This document shows positions 1-7,979 of a DNA stretch of 64,000 nucleotides, piece after piece (positions within the stretch are counted from its first letter, which is position 1; each line of letters begins with the position of its first letter). The position numbers were made by a program, and so were the translations under genes. Location: positions 62,001 to 126,000 of the forward strand of contig LGYU01000029.1 in NCBI GenBank assembly GCA_001302245.1. The letters are read 5' to 3'. The notes beneath the pieces are model-generated. The model was given only the letters and a program-made list of their open reading frames with translations. It was not told the origin of the DNA and searched no databases. The stretch comes from Chitinophagaceae bacterium PMP191F (GTDB lineage: Bacteria > Bacteroidota > Bacteroidia > Chitinophagales > Chitinophagaceae).

Positions 1-107
1 ATAAGTTCCACACAATAGTTACGGGATGATGCAGACAGTCATTCCCATGTCTTGTACTGTCTTAATTAAAGCAAACTTTTCCTTTCAACATTCAAATCAA
101 TCATTTT

Positions 108-3029
108 ATGAAGCAACTTCTATTCACTGTGGCAGTTCTGTTGCTAACGGTGCCTGTATTGTTCGGGCAGGCTCCTGGTTTACTGAATTACCAGGGTGTT
201 GCCCGCAATGCGGTAGGAAATGTATTACAGAATAAAACGATCTCATTGCGCCTGAGCATCAGGAACGGTGGTGTCAATGGAACAGTGGTATATTCTGAAA
301 CACGCACTGTTGTTACCAATCCTTTTGGTTTGTTCAATATACAGATCGGTAGTACCGGAGCCAGCAATGTTACCGGTACCATTGCCGGTGTAAACTGGGC
401 TTCGGGCAGTAAATATATACAGGTAGAAATTGACCCGCAGGGCGGCTCTGCCTTTACATCTATTGGTACCACACAACTGGTATCAGTACCTTATGCCTTA
501 TATGCACAGGGTGGTTTGCCGGTAGGGCCTGCCGGCGGAGACCTGACAGGTACCTATCCCAATCCTGCAATAGCCAATGGAGCTGTGAATACCGCAAAAC
601 TGGCTGATGCCAGTATAACCACTTCAAAGATTGTAGATGCTGCGGTTACCACTCCCAAACTGGCAGATGGCAGCGTGGCCACAGCAAAAATTGCCGATGG
701 AGCAGTTACTGCTACCAAAATAGCTACAGGCGTAACGTTGCCTCCTTCCGGCCCTGCCGGTGGAGATCTTGCCGGCACTTATCCCAATCCGAATGTAGCT
801 GCCATCCAGGGAAATGCAGTTGCAGCAACAGCCCCTGTTACAGGACAGGTATTACAGTACAACGGAACTAACTGGACACCCGCCAACAACGTTGCTGCTG
901 CCTTAACGTTGCCTTTCATTACTACGGTAAATTTACCCGGTACAGCACTTTCTATTACCAATAATGGCGATGGTACTTCCCTGGAAGGTGTTAATAATAC
1001 CACTACGCCCAGTATCAGTGCCGTAAGAGGTATTGTCAATTCCTCTTCGCCTGGTGGATTTTCTACCGCGGTGCGCGGTATCAATAATGGAGCCGGTGGC
1101 TTGGGTATTGGCGTATGGGGTTCACAGGCAGGCAGTGGCTGGGGGGTATACGGTGTTACGCCCAATGGTTTGGGTGTGTATGGTAACTCCTCCGCCAACG
1201 GTTATGGTGTATATGGTAACAGCAATTCCGGTACTGGTGTATATGGTACCAGTATAAATGGTATCGGCGGCTACTTTGCTATCAACAACAATAGTAATAA
1301 TAACGCAGCCCTTACTGCTACTACTGTCAGTGATGGTGTTGCCATAGATGCCAGCAGTACTTCCACCTCATCCAGTATAAGTGCTATACAGGGTACCATC
1401 AGTTCCACCGCACCCGGCGGATTTTCTGCAGCAGTGCGTGGTATTAATAATGGTACCGGCGGTTTGGGTATTGGCGTATGGGGTTCGCAGGCAGGCAGTG
1501 GCTGGGGGGTATATGGCATTACTCCAAATGGTATTGGTGTGTATGGTAATTCATCCGGCAGCGGTTATGGAGTATATGCCAACAGCAATTCCGGCACTGG
1601 TCTGAATGCTACCAGTACAAATGGTATTGCAGCCAATTTATCGATCTATAACAACTCCAATAACAATAACGTATTGAATGTAACTACTGTAGGTAATGGT
1701 ACAGTGGCCGATATTTCCACTACAGGAACCGGCAATGCCCTGAATGTGAGTGTTAACAGTGGTGCCAGTTCAGGCCGGGGTGTCAATGTAGTGAACCTGG
1801 GTGTGGGGCATGGCGTTTATGCAAATGCTGCTACCGGTACGGGTGTGGAGGGGATTACAGGTAATATATCGTCTGCCGGTGTAATTGGCCGTAACATGAC
1901 TGGCGAAGCCATTGTTGGCTTTTCCAGCGGTGGTAATGGAGTAGGAGCAGTAGTAGGACGTAGCGATGGTGCCGGCTATGGTGTACGTGGTTTTAATACC
2001 CAGACCGGTATTGGTGTATTGGGACAGGCAGGTATCAGTGGCGGTACAGGTCGTGCAGCACGTTTTGAAAACGTAAATGCAGCCAATACTTCTGCTACTA
2101 CAGAAATTGTAAGCAATGGTACCGGACAGGGTTTAAATGTACAACTGACCAATGCCAGCAATGGCAGTCGGGTTATTGATGTGTCAAATGCCGGGTTCGG
2201 TCATGGTATATTTGCTATGTCCACAGGAGGTACCGGTGTGGAAGGGATCACAGGCAGTATATCTGCTGCCGGTGTAATTGGCCGCAACACGACTGGCGAA
2301 GCTATAGTAGGTTTTTCCAGTGGCGGTGCAGGAGTTGGCGCTGTAGTTGGTCGTAGTGACGGTGCCGGTTATGCGGTGCGTGGTTTTAATACACAAAACG
2401 GTATTGGCGTATACGGACAGGCCGGTATCAGTGGCGGAACAGGTCGCGCAGCGCGTTTTGAAAATGTAAACGCCGCCAATAGCAGTACTGTGCTGGAGGT
2501 GGTTACTAATGGAGGCGGCAACCTGGCTGTATTTGCCACCAGTGGTAACGTGGCAAGAATTGATGCCAGCGGTAAAGGTTTCTTTAACGGTGGTACACAA
2601 ACCGGCGGTGCCGATGTGGCCGAATTTTTTGAAGTGGAAGGAAGCAAATTACAATATGAGGCCGGTGATGTGCTGGTGATCTCTCAGTCATCCGATCGCA
2701 AAGTAGAAAAATCATCTGTTCCTTATTCTACCCTGGTATCTGGTGTATATGCCACCAAACCCGGCGTAATGCTTACCGAAAGAAATGCAGAAGAAGATAA
2801 ACTGGATGATATGGTTCCCATGGGTATTATTGGTGTAATTCCCACCAAAGTATGCCTGGAAGGTGGTGCTATTAAAAGAGGAGACCTGCTGGTAACCTCA
2901 TCTGTTGCCGGTGTGGCCATGAAAGCTGATCCGGACAAAGTAAAGGTTGGCCAGGTAATTGGTAAAGCTCTGCAGGATTATAACAATACCGGTGTTGGAA
3001 AGGTCAACGTACTGGTAAGCATTAAATAA
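108..3029 (+). CDS. Secreted fibre-like repeat protein
   Basis: A 973-residue protein with a clear signal peptide (residues 1-20, cleavage after LFG). Residues 21-135 match the N-terminal module (LLNYQGVARN start, VPYALYA end) common in long Bacteroidota surface proteins. Two GGDL(T/A)GTYPNP motifs near residues 143 and 217 flank a short-period stretch of repeats of the type LADGSVATAKIADGAV, as in phage and bacterial fibres. Two pairs of long internal repeats follow: about residues 305-400 and 425-520 (rich in GVYG), and about 566-665 and 697-797 (rich in GVEGITG and GVIGRN). The last 140 residues, starting at GADVAEFFEVEG, resemble the C-terminal assembly or peptidase-G2-like domains of tail-fibre proteins. 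No T9SS sorting domain was seen. Its role is probably surface attachment or a structural fibre; this is inference. It is followed 25 bases later by another small secreted protein on the same strand, probably co-transcribed. Confidence 0.8.
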   Translation: MKQLLFTVAVLLLTVPVLFGQAPGLLNYQGVARNAVGNVLQNKTISLRLSIRNGGVNGTVVYSETRTVVTNPFGLFNIQIGSTGASNVTGTIAGVNWASGSKYIQVEIDPQGGSAFTSIGTTQLVSVPYALYAQGGLPVGPAGGDLTGTYPNPAIANGAVNTAKLADASITTSKIVDAAVTTPKLADGSVATAKIADGAVTATKIATGVTLPPSGPAGGDLAGTYPNPNVAAIQGNAVAATAPVTGQVLQYNGTNWTPANNVAAALTLPFITTVNLPGTALSITNNGDGTSLEGVNNTTTPSISAVRGIVNSSSPGGFSTAVRGINNGAGGLGIGVWGSQAGSGWGVYGVTPNGLGVYGNSSANGYGVYGNSNSGTGVYGTSINGIGGYFAINNNSNNNAALTATTVSDGVAIDASSTSTSSSISAIQGTISSTAPGGFSAAVRGINNGTGGLGIGVWGSQAGSGWGVYGITPNGIGVYGNSSGSGYGVYANSNSGTGLNATSTNGIAANLSIYNNSNNNNVLNVTTVGNGTVADISTTGTGNALNVSVNSGASSGRGVNVVNLGVGHGVYANAATGTGVEGITGNISSAGVIGRNMTGEAIVGFSSGGNGVGAVVGRSDGAGYGVRGFNTQTGIGVLGQAGISGGTGRAARFENVNAANTSATTEIVSNGTGQGLNVQLTNASNGSRVIDVSNAGFGHGIFAMSTGGTGVEGITGSISAAGVIGRNTTGEAIVGFSSGGAGVGAVVGRSDGAGYAVRGFNTQNGIGVYGQAGISGGTGRAARFENVNAANSSTVLEVVTNGGGNLAVFATSGNVARIDASGKGFFNGGTQTGGADVAEFFEVEGSKLQYEAGDVLVISQSSDRKVEKSSVPYSTLVSGVYATKPGVMLTERNAEEDKLDDMVPMGIIGVIPTKVCLEGGAIKRGDLLVTSSVAGVAMKADPDKVKVGQVIGKALQDYNNTGVGKVNVLVSIK

Positions 3030-3054
3030 ACTGAACTATATAAACCAAAATATT

Positions 3055-3414
3055 ATGAAATCAATGATCAAAACATATTCATTACTGCTGGCAGGAGTAT
3101 TGCTGGCAGGTGCAGCCAGTGCACAACTGGCCAGCGACAAACCAACCCAACCGGTAAAAACTACTGAAGCTCAAAAAAGTATTGCGGCACAACCAACTGT
3201 AAGTGTATCAACTGCTTCTTCGGTTGCTCCAACAGCCACTAAGCCTGTAGCAGAAAAGAAAGTTGCTGCTGAGAATAAGGCAAAAGCAGTGACAGCTTCA
3301 CAAGGAACGGAACCAGCAAAGGCTGCAGCTATAAAAACGCCTGTCAAGCTTGCTCCTGTTTCTGAACAGCAGGCAACAGGTGCTCCTGCGGCAACAAAAA
3401 AAAGCAATCCATAG
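3055..3414 (+). CDS. Small secreted Ala/Pro/Lys/Thr-rich protein
   Basis: A 119-residue protein with a signal peptide (MKSMIKTYSLLLAGVLLAG, cleavage near ASAQ). The mature part is low complexity: Ala, Lys, Thr, Val, Pro and Gln make up most of it, there is no cysteine, and it is basic and probably disordered. I do not recognise a family. It starts 25 bases after the fibre-like gene and is followed by a strong hairpin terminator, so the two probably form one transcript. It might serve as a periplasmic linker or accessory to the fibre protein, but nothing in the sequence shows that. Confidence 0.6.
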   Translation: MKSMIKTYSLLLAGVLLAGAASAQLASDKPTQPVKTTEAQKSIAAQPTVSVSTASSVAPTATKPVAEKKVAAENKAKAVTASQGTEPAKAAAIKTPVKLAPVSEQQATGAPAATKKSNP

Positions 3415-3437
3415 TATTACGCTTTATACGTTTATTA

Positions 3438-3476
3438 CAACAGGCAGTTTCGTGACCGGAGCTGCCTGTTGCTTTT
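3438..3476 (+). terminator. Intrinsic terminator after the 3055-3414 gene
   Basis: A perfect 10-bp inverted repeat (CAACAGGCAG at 3438-3447, CTGCCTGTTG at 3462-3471) with a 14-base loop is followed by CTTTTA. It ends the two-gene fibre-like unit. The remainder of the 341-base gap to 3756 contains no ORF that I can support. Confidence 0.75.
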
Positions 3477-3691
3477 ATACAGGCGCCCCAACTGTTTACC
3501 GGCACCTTTAACAACAGTCTTTATAACAACAATGATCTTTTATTGAATCATACAATAAGCATACACTTATATTGGGGCAGAGCGTTCTTTATATGATAGT
3601 AAAGCATGATACCAGATTATTGTATGCATCATATTGATGCCGATGGTAATTTCTGCAGCATGAGTATGCGTGTTTTTGCTATTGCACTAAA

Positions 3692-3699
3692 TACTTTTG
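3692..3699 (+). promoter_or_regulatory. Candidate -7 element for the lipocalin-like gene
   Basis: TACTTTTG matches the Bacteroidota -7 consensus TAnnTTTG and lies 56 bases before the ATG at 3756. No well-spaced -33 TTG was found (the nearest is 13 bases upstream), so this is a weak prediction. Confidence 0.35.
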
Positions 3700-3755
3700 A
3701 ATCATTTCTTTGTGACCGTTACTAAATCTGATCATCCATTAAAAACCCTTATTAC

Positions 3756-4157
3756 ATGTTCAGAAACTCAAGAAAACTGATCGGGGTAGCAATTGTTGCC
3801 ATAATTGCTTTTGCCTGTAAAAAAGATAAAGAAGCACCCGCTTCGGAAAGAATCCTCGGCAAATGGCAACTCGTTCAAAATGTTTACCAGTACCAATCCG
3901 GCGGTTTTGAAATCAAAGATACCACACATGGTACCGCTGATGATTATGTTGAATTCAAAAACGACGGCACAGTATATACCCGTATTGATGGCGATGTAGA
4001 AACATTTGAATACAAAATACTCAGTAATACATCCATGGTGCTTAAAGGAGATACAGGTGTCATCACCAAACTTACTGCCAACGAACTGGTATATTATTAT
4101 CAGGATGATAAGATACCAGGCACTATGGAAAGAATCGATATTTCACTAAAAAGATAG
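3756..4157 (+). CDS. Lipocalin-like lipoprotein
   Basis: A 133-residue lipoprotein. The signal peptide ends in a lipobox (AFAC, Cys at residue 21) followed by KKDKE, the usual Bacteroidota pattern of a charged stretch after the lipid anchor. The mature part begins GKWQLVQN, the opening strand of lipocalin-like domains (Lipocalin_4/5 type) found in many small Bacteroidota lipoproteins. Short alternating beta strands (YVEFKNDGTVY, FEYKILSNTSMVL) fit a small barrel. The ligand is unknown. The gene stands alone between a terminator and convergent valS. Confidence 0.7.
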   Translation: MFRNSRKLIGVAIVAIIAFACKKDKEAPASERILGKWQLVQNVYQYQSGGFEIKDTTHGTADDYVEFKNDGTVYTRIDGDVETFEYKILSNTSMVLKGDTGVITKLTANELVYYYQDDKIPGTMERIDISLKR

Positions 4158-4208
4158 ATCAGGTAGATTTATTTTTTTTTCAAAGGACTAAGGTTAAGGC
4201 TCTGTTAT

Positions 4209-4254
4209 ACAACAAAAAGAGCGGTCATTCCTACGGGGGAAAAGACCGCTCTTT
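4209..4254 (-). terminator. Intrinsic terminator of valS
   Basis: An 11-bp perfect inverted repeat (AAAGAGCGGTC at 4216-4226 and GACCGCTCTTT at 4244-4254) lies 22 bases beyond the valS stop. On the minus strand it is followed by TTTTTGTTG, a good U-tract. It may also stop weak read-through from the lipocalin-like gene on the plus strand. Confidence 0.8.
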
Positions 4255-4275
4255 AAGTATTATCACAATTGCCTG

Positions 4276-6915
4276 TTACAATGTTGCCAGGCTTTCCTGT
4301 ATGATCCTGATCTTATCTTCAGCATCCGCTTTTTTTCTTTTCTCCAGGTCTACTACTTCAGGTTTGGCGTTCTGTACAAAGCGTTCGTTGCCCAGCTTTT
4401 TGTCTACAGACACCAGGAAACCTTTCAGGTATTCCAGTTCTTTCAGCAGTTCATCGCGCTGCAAACCTGTATTAACCGGTTGCTCTGTTTCAATATAAAA
4501 TTTGTCTTTGTCTATTACTGCTGAAATGGTATTGGGCACCGGTGCATTTACAAAAGCAAATGATTTGATGTTTACCTGTTTGGCAAGAATAGCTTCAATA
4601 GCTGTGTACAGTTCTTTACTGCCCGCATCTATAGATAAAGCGATCGGTTCTTTGGGTTTGATCTGGTTTTTGTTGCGTACATCGCGCAAGCCGGTAATCA
4701 CATCTTTCAACAATTGTCCCTGTTGCAGAACAGTTGTATTGATTACAGGAATTGCCCTGAATTGTTTTACACAAAGATCATCCTGTTGTTCATTCAGCAG
4801 GTGATAGATCTCTTCCGTTACAAATGGCATGAACGGATGTAATAACTGCATCAGCTCAGAAAAGAACTCCACCGTTTTGTGGTAAACAGCGGCATCTATC
4901 GGTTGTTCCATACCAGGTTTTACCCATTCCAGGTACCAGCTACAGAAATCATCCCATATCAGAGAATAGATCGTTTTTAACGCTTCGCTTAATTTGAAAT
5001 CTTTGTACAGCCTGTCTACTTCTGTTCTGGCTTCAGCCAATCGTGACGCAAACCAGTTAACGGCAAAGTCGCTTGTATTACCTGTTCCTTCCTGCTGCCG
5101 GCTTTCCCACATTTTCACCAGCTTCAGCGCATTCCAGATCTTGTTATTGAAATTTCTTCCCTGTTCAGGTGAAGTGTCGTCAAATAACAGGTCGTTACCG
5201 GCAGGAGAGGAGATCATGATACCAAAACGAACTGCGTCGGCACCGAACTTTTCGATCAACAGTAGCAGGTCAGGCGAGTTGCCTAACTGCTTACTCATTT
5301 TTCTTCCCTGCTTATCGCGTACCATACCGGTAAAATACACATCGCTGAATGGTTTTTCATTCATGTATTCCATACCAGCCATGATCATACGCGCTACCCA
5401 GAAAAAGATAATATCCTGTCCTGTTACCAGTACAGTAGTAGGGTAATAATAATTAATGTCTTTATTACCGGGTTGTGTTATGCCTTTGAACACTTCAATG
5501 GGCCACAACCAACTGCTGAACCAGGTATCCAGTACATCCTCATCCTGCACCAGTTCATCAATAGTATAAGAAGCGCTGTTACCGGCCTTTGCACTTTCCT
5601 GTTTGCACGCTTCAAATGCCGCTTCTTTGGTTTCTGCTACTACAAAAGTGCCGTCGGGTGCATAGTAGGCAGGAATACGTTGTCCCCACCACAACTGGCG
5701 ACTGATACACCAGTCCTTTACATTCTCCAGCCAGTATTTATAAGTAGCCAGGAATTTATCACCGGGATGAATTTTTACTTCGCCGCTGGTTACAGCTTCC
5801 AGCGCTTTATCGGCCAATGTGCGCATGGCCACAAACCACTGTGTAGAGATACGGGGTTCTACTACAGCACTGGTACGTTGTGAAAAGCCCAGTCTTGTCT
5901 GGTATTCTTCTTCTTTGGCCAGTACACCTGCTTCCTGCAGCATTTCCACCACCTTTTTCCTGGCGGCAAAACGTTCCATACCTACACATACCTGTGCAGC
6001 AGCGCTCAGGGTTCCATCTTCGTTCAGGGTATCAATGATCTCCAGGCCGTGTTTCAGACCCAGGTTATAGTCATTGATATCATGTGCCGGTGTTACTTTC
6101 AGCGCACCGGTTCCAAATTCTTTGTCTACGTATTCATCAAAAATGACAGGCACTGCACGGTTTACCAGCGGTACAATCACTTTTTTGCCTTTCAGGTGTG
6201 CATAGCGTTCATCATCCGGGTTTACACACACAGCAGTATCGCCCATGATGGTTTCAGGACGTTGTGTGGCAATGGTAATGAAATCGGTAGTGCTGCCTTC
6301 TACAAAATATTTTACATAATACAGTTTGCCCTGTACTTCTTTGTATTCCACTTCCTCATCGCTCAGCGCTGTTTTGGCAGCCGGATCCCAGTTGATCATA
6401 CGCGCACCACGATAGATCAGTTTTTTGTTGTACAGATCAACAAATACTTTGATCACTGCACGGTAATAATCCGGATCCATGGTAAATGATACGCGATCCC
6501 AGTCTACGCTACAGCCCAGTTTCTCCAGTTGGTGATAAATAATATTACCATATTTTTCTTTCCACTCGTAGGCATATTTCAGGAAGTCTTCGCGTGACAG
6601 TTCGCTTTTTCTGATGCCTTTTTCTTTTTCCAGCATCTGTACCACCTTGGCTTCGGTTGCAATAGAAGCGTGGTCACTGCCGGGCACCCAGCAGGCATTG
6701 AAACCGCTCATACGTGCTTTACGTACCAGGATGTCCTGTACGGTTTCATTCAGTGTATGCCCCATATGTAAAACGCCCGTAACGTTGGGTGGCGGTATTA
6801 CCACGGCGTACGCAGGACGATTGTCCGGAGTGCTGTTAAAATAGCGTTGTTGCTTCCAGTGCTGGTACCACTTGTCTTCGACTGTTGACGGGTTATAATT
6901 TTTACCTAATTCCAT
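4276..6915 (-). CDS. valS: Valyl-tRNA synthetase
   Basis: The 879-residue protein has the usual length of bacterial ValRS. The class I HIGH motif is HMGH at residues 50-53, after PPPNVTGVL, which is diagnostic for ValRS. The KMSKS loop near residue 537 reads KMSKQLGNSPD; Gln in the last place is a variant common in ValRS. The editing (CP1) insertion carries the expected TQRPETIMGDTAV stretch. The C-terminus (from about residue 810) is a Lys/Glu/Leu-rich coiled-coil arm that contacts the tRNA. It charges tRNA-Val in the cytoplasm. It is monocistronic, with a candidate -7 element 28 bases before the ATG and its own terminator. No T-box or tRNA gene was seen next to it. Confidence 0.98.
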   Translation of the reverse strand: MELGKNYNPSTVEDKWYQHWKQQRYFNSTPDNRPAYAVVIPPPNVTGVLHMGHTLNETVQDILVRKARMSGFNACWVPGSDHASIATEAKVVQMLEKEKGIRKSELSREDFLKYAYEWKEKYGNIIYHQLEKLGCSVDWDRVSFTMDPDYYRAVIKVFVDLYNKKLIYRGARMINWDPAAKTALSDEEVEYKEVQGKLYYVKYFVEGSTTDFITIATQRPETIMGDTAVCVNPDDERYAHLKGKKVIVPLVNRAVPVIFDEYVDKEFGTGALKVTPAHDINDYNLGLKHGLEIIDTLNEDGTLSAAAQVCVGMERFAARKKVVEMLQEAGVLAKEEEYQTRLGFSQRTSAVVEPRISTQWFVAMRTLADKALEAVTSGEVKIHPGDKFLATYKYWLENVKDWCISRQLWWGQRIPAYYAPDGTFVVAETKEAAFEACKQESAKAGNSASYTIDELVQDEDVLDTWFSSWLWPIEVFKGITQPGNKDINYYYPTTVLVTGQDIIFFWVARMIMAGMEYMNEKPFSDVYFTGMVRDKQGRKMSKQLGNSPDLLLLIEKFGADAVRFGIMISSPAGNDLLFDDTSPEQGRNFNNKIWNALKLVKMWESRQQEGTGNTSDFAVNWFASRLAEARTEVDRLYKDFKLSEALKTIYSLIWDDFCSWYLEWVKPGMEQPIDAAVYHKTVEFFSELMQLLHPFMPFVTEEIYHLLNEQQDDLCVKQFRAIPVINTTVLQQGQLLKDVITGLRDVRNKNQIKPKEPIALSIDAGSKELYTAIEAILAKQVNIKSFAFVNAPVPNTISAVIDKDKFYIETEQPVNTGLQRDELLKELEYLKGFLVSVDKKLGNERFVQNAKPEVVDLEKRKKADAEDKIRIIQESLATL

Positions 6916-6942
6916 ATTGGTTTTTGCTGCTTAAAAGGACGG

Positions 6943-6950
6943 CAAAGGTA
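6943..6950 (-). promoter_or_regulatory. Candidate -7 promoter element of valS
   Basis: On the minus strand the bases read TACCTTTG, a perfect match to the Bacteroidota TAnnTTTG element, 27 bases before the valS ATG at 6915. No matching -33 TTG was found at the usual distance. Confidence 0.5.
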
Positions 6951-7129
6951 CTGAGAAAATGGGGAAGATGTTTACAGTTTCGCGTTGCGGGTTACAAGTT
7001 TCTGTTACAGTGGCGATGGTGCCGGTTGCTGGTTGCAGGTTTGCGGTGCTGCAGTTTCAATTTTGTTCTGATCCCGGTTGTTATTATTGTGGCATAGGTA
7101 TTTTCAGCCTGCAACAGGCTACAGTACTA

Positions 7130-7165
7130 AAAACAAGAAAGGCACCTGTTAATACAGGTGCCTTT
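7130..7165 (-). terminator. Intrinsic terminator after the 36-residue membrane ORF
   Basis: A perfect 12-bp stem (AAAGGCACCTGT at 7138-7149, ACAGGTGCCTTT at 7154-7165) with a 4-base loop. On the minus strand it is followed by CTTGTTTTTAG, so it stops transcription coming from the 7261-7371 ORF. It lies 96 bases past that ORF's stop and 215 bases before valS, so it is not needed by any larger gene. Confidence 0.8.
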
Positions 7166-7260
7166 CAGCGAAAAAAATAAGTTACCGTCCTGGTATAATG
7201 TAAGCTTGCCCAGGCGACTTTTTGTGGTAAGAGATCAATTGGGGCCTTTGCGCTCAGTTA

Positions 7261-7371
7261 TTAAGCAAACCAGTACAGGTAAGACAATAACATGATAAAG
7301 GTTAAAAAGCCAACAGCGATTAAAACTGTTTTTGCTGTCTGACCCAAATGAAATGAACTTGACTTTTTCAT
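7261..7371 (-). CDS. Tiny single-TM membrane protein (36 aa)
   Basis: Reading the minus strand from the ATG at 7371 gives a 36-residue ORF: a polar basic start (MKKSSSFHLGQTAK), one hydrophobic helix of about 19 residues (VLIAVGFLTFIMLLSYLYW) and stop. The composition is that of a real inner-membrane miniprotein, with the basic N-terminus predicted to be cytoplasmic. It has a 12-bp-stem terminator behind it and a good promoter (TTG, 20 bases, TACCTTTG) about 200 bases in front. I do not recognise a family. A second ORF of very similar design lies 340 bases upstream. It could be a small subunit of a membrane complex, or chance; the flanking signals make it more likely real. Confidence 0.55.
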   Translation of the reverse strand: MKKSSSFHLGQTAKTVLIAVGFLTFIMLLSYLYWFA

Positions 7372-7570
7372 ATGCTGCGATTTAATTGTAAACAAACCGG
7401 ATTATGGTGGTGTTACGACCAATGAACCACGGTTTTCACAGGCTTGTCAGGCATTCAATGGGATAGGAATTTCAGCTCTATGGTTTGGTTTCAGGAAGGA
7501 GGAGAGGATAGCACTTTTCCGTTCAATGAGAATCTTAAAAAGTCAGGCTGGTTAGTTGTAAATCCTACTG

Positions 7571-7601
7571 CAAAGGTAATACAAGGATTCTGAACATGCA
7601 A
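7571..7601 (-). promoter_or_regulatory. Promoter for the 36-aa membrane ORF transcript
   Basis: On the minus strand a TTG (7601-7599) is followed after 20 bases by TACCTTTG (7578-7571), matching both parts of the Bacteroidota housekeeping promoter. Transcription would start near 7565 and run about 400 bases to the terminator at 7130-7165. The roughly 195-base leader before the 36-aa ORF contains a 13-codon ORF (7454 down to 7413, MPDKPVKTVVHWS) and a pyrimidine-rich stretch. Confidence 0.55.
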
Positions 7602-7615
7602 GCGGGGTGTGTATA

Positions 7616-7658
7616 AGTGGAAAAATACCCGCAGGAGTACGCCTCCCGGGGTATTTTT
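7616..7658 (-). terminator. Hairpin terminator after the 37-residue membrane ORF
   Basis: An inverted repeat of 10 bp (AAAAATACCC at 7621-7630, GGGTATTTTT at 7649-7658). On the minus strand the stem ends in TTTTT and lies 48 bases past the stop of the 7707-7820 ORF. The A/T arms make it symmetrical, so it could act in both directions. Confidence 0.65.
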
Positions 7659-7706
7659 CAGGAATAAGTAGCTGATTTACTATAATTTATATTGTTTACA
7701 GGTACA

Positions 7707-7820
7707 TTAACTCTGGGTAAACCAGAAAGCAAAGGTCATCATTGCTGAAAAGTAAAGAATGGTTACTGTAATCAGTACATAGGCGTTTTCTTCCACGCGG
7801 GGTAAAGTGTGTTTGAGCAT
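7707..7820 (-). CDS. Tiny single-TM membrane protein (37 aa)
   Basis: A 37-residue minus-strand ORF from the ATG at 7820. It has a short charged start (MLKHTLPRVEEN), one hydrophobic segment (AYVLITVTILYFSAMMTFAF) and ends WFTQS. The layout (short polar start, one helix, aromatic Trp-Phe near the end) is the same as in the 36-aa ORF at 7261-7371, though the residues differ. A 24-bp near-palindrome flanked by two TGATCA sites (7840-7863) lies 19 bases before the start, and a hairpin terminator follows the stop. No family recognised; too short for ordinary gene callers, so likely unannotated in relatives. Confidence 0.5.
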   Translation of the reverse strand: MLKHTLPRVEENAYVLITVTILYFSAMMTFAFWFTQS

Positions 7821-7979
7821 AGATAATGGATTTGAAGGTTGATCAATAATTAATATATGATCACAGGGTATGGAAGGAATATAAATGGCTGGTTGCCAGT
7901 TATTCAGAGGGGTGCGGAAAAAGTACAGCCTTGTTCCTTTAAACTGGTCATCTTCTTACTAACTTTATGACCGTTTTTT

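Noticed and set aside
779-1198. Long open frames on the strand opposite the fibre-like gene (also 2184-2600)
   Set aside because: They mirror the repeats of the real gene, are Pro/Leu-biased, and have no start signals of their own.
108-3029. Prophage tail-fibre gene
   Set aside because: The protein has a signal peptide and a Bacteroidota surface module, and no other phage gene is near.
4994-6489. Several plus-strand open frames of 130-150 codons across valS
   Set aside because: They lie wholly inside the certain valS gene on the opposite strand and show no protein family pattern.
4276-6915. KMSKQ instead of KMSKS as a sign of a defective ValRS
   Set aside because: The last position varies in functional ValRS enzymes and the rest of the protein is intact.
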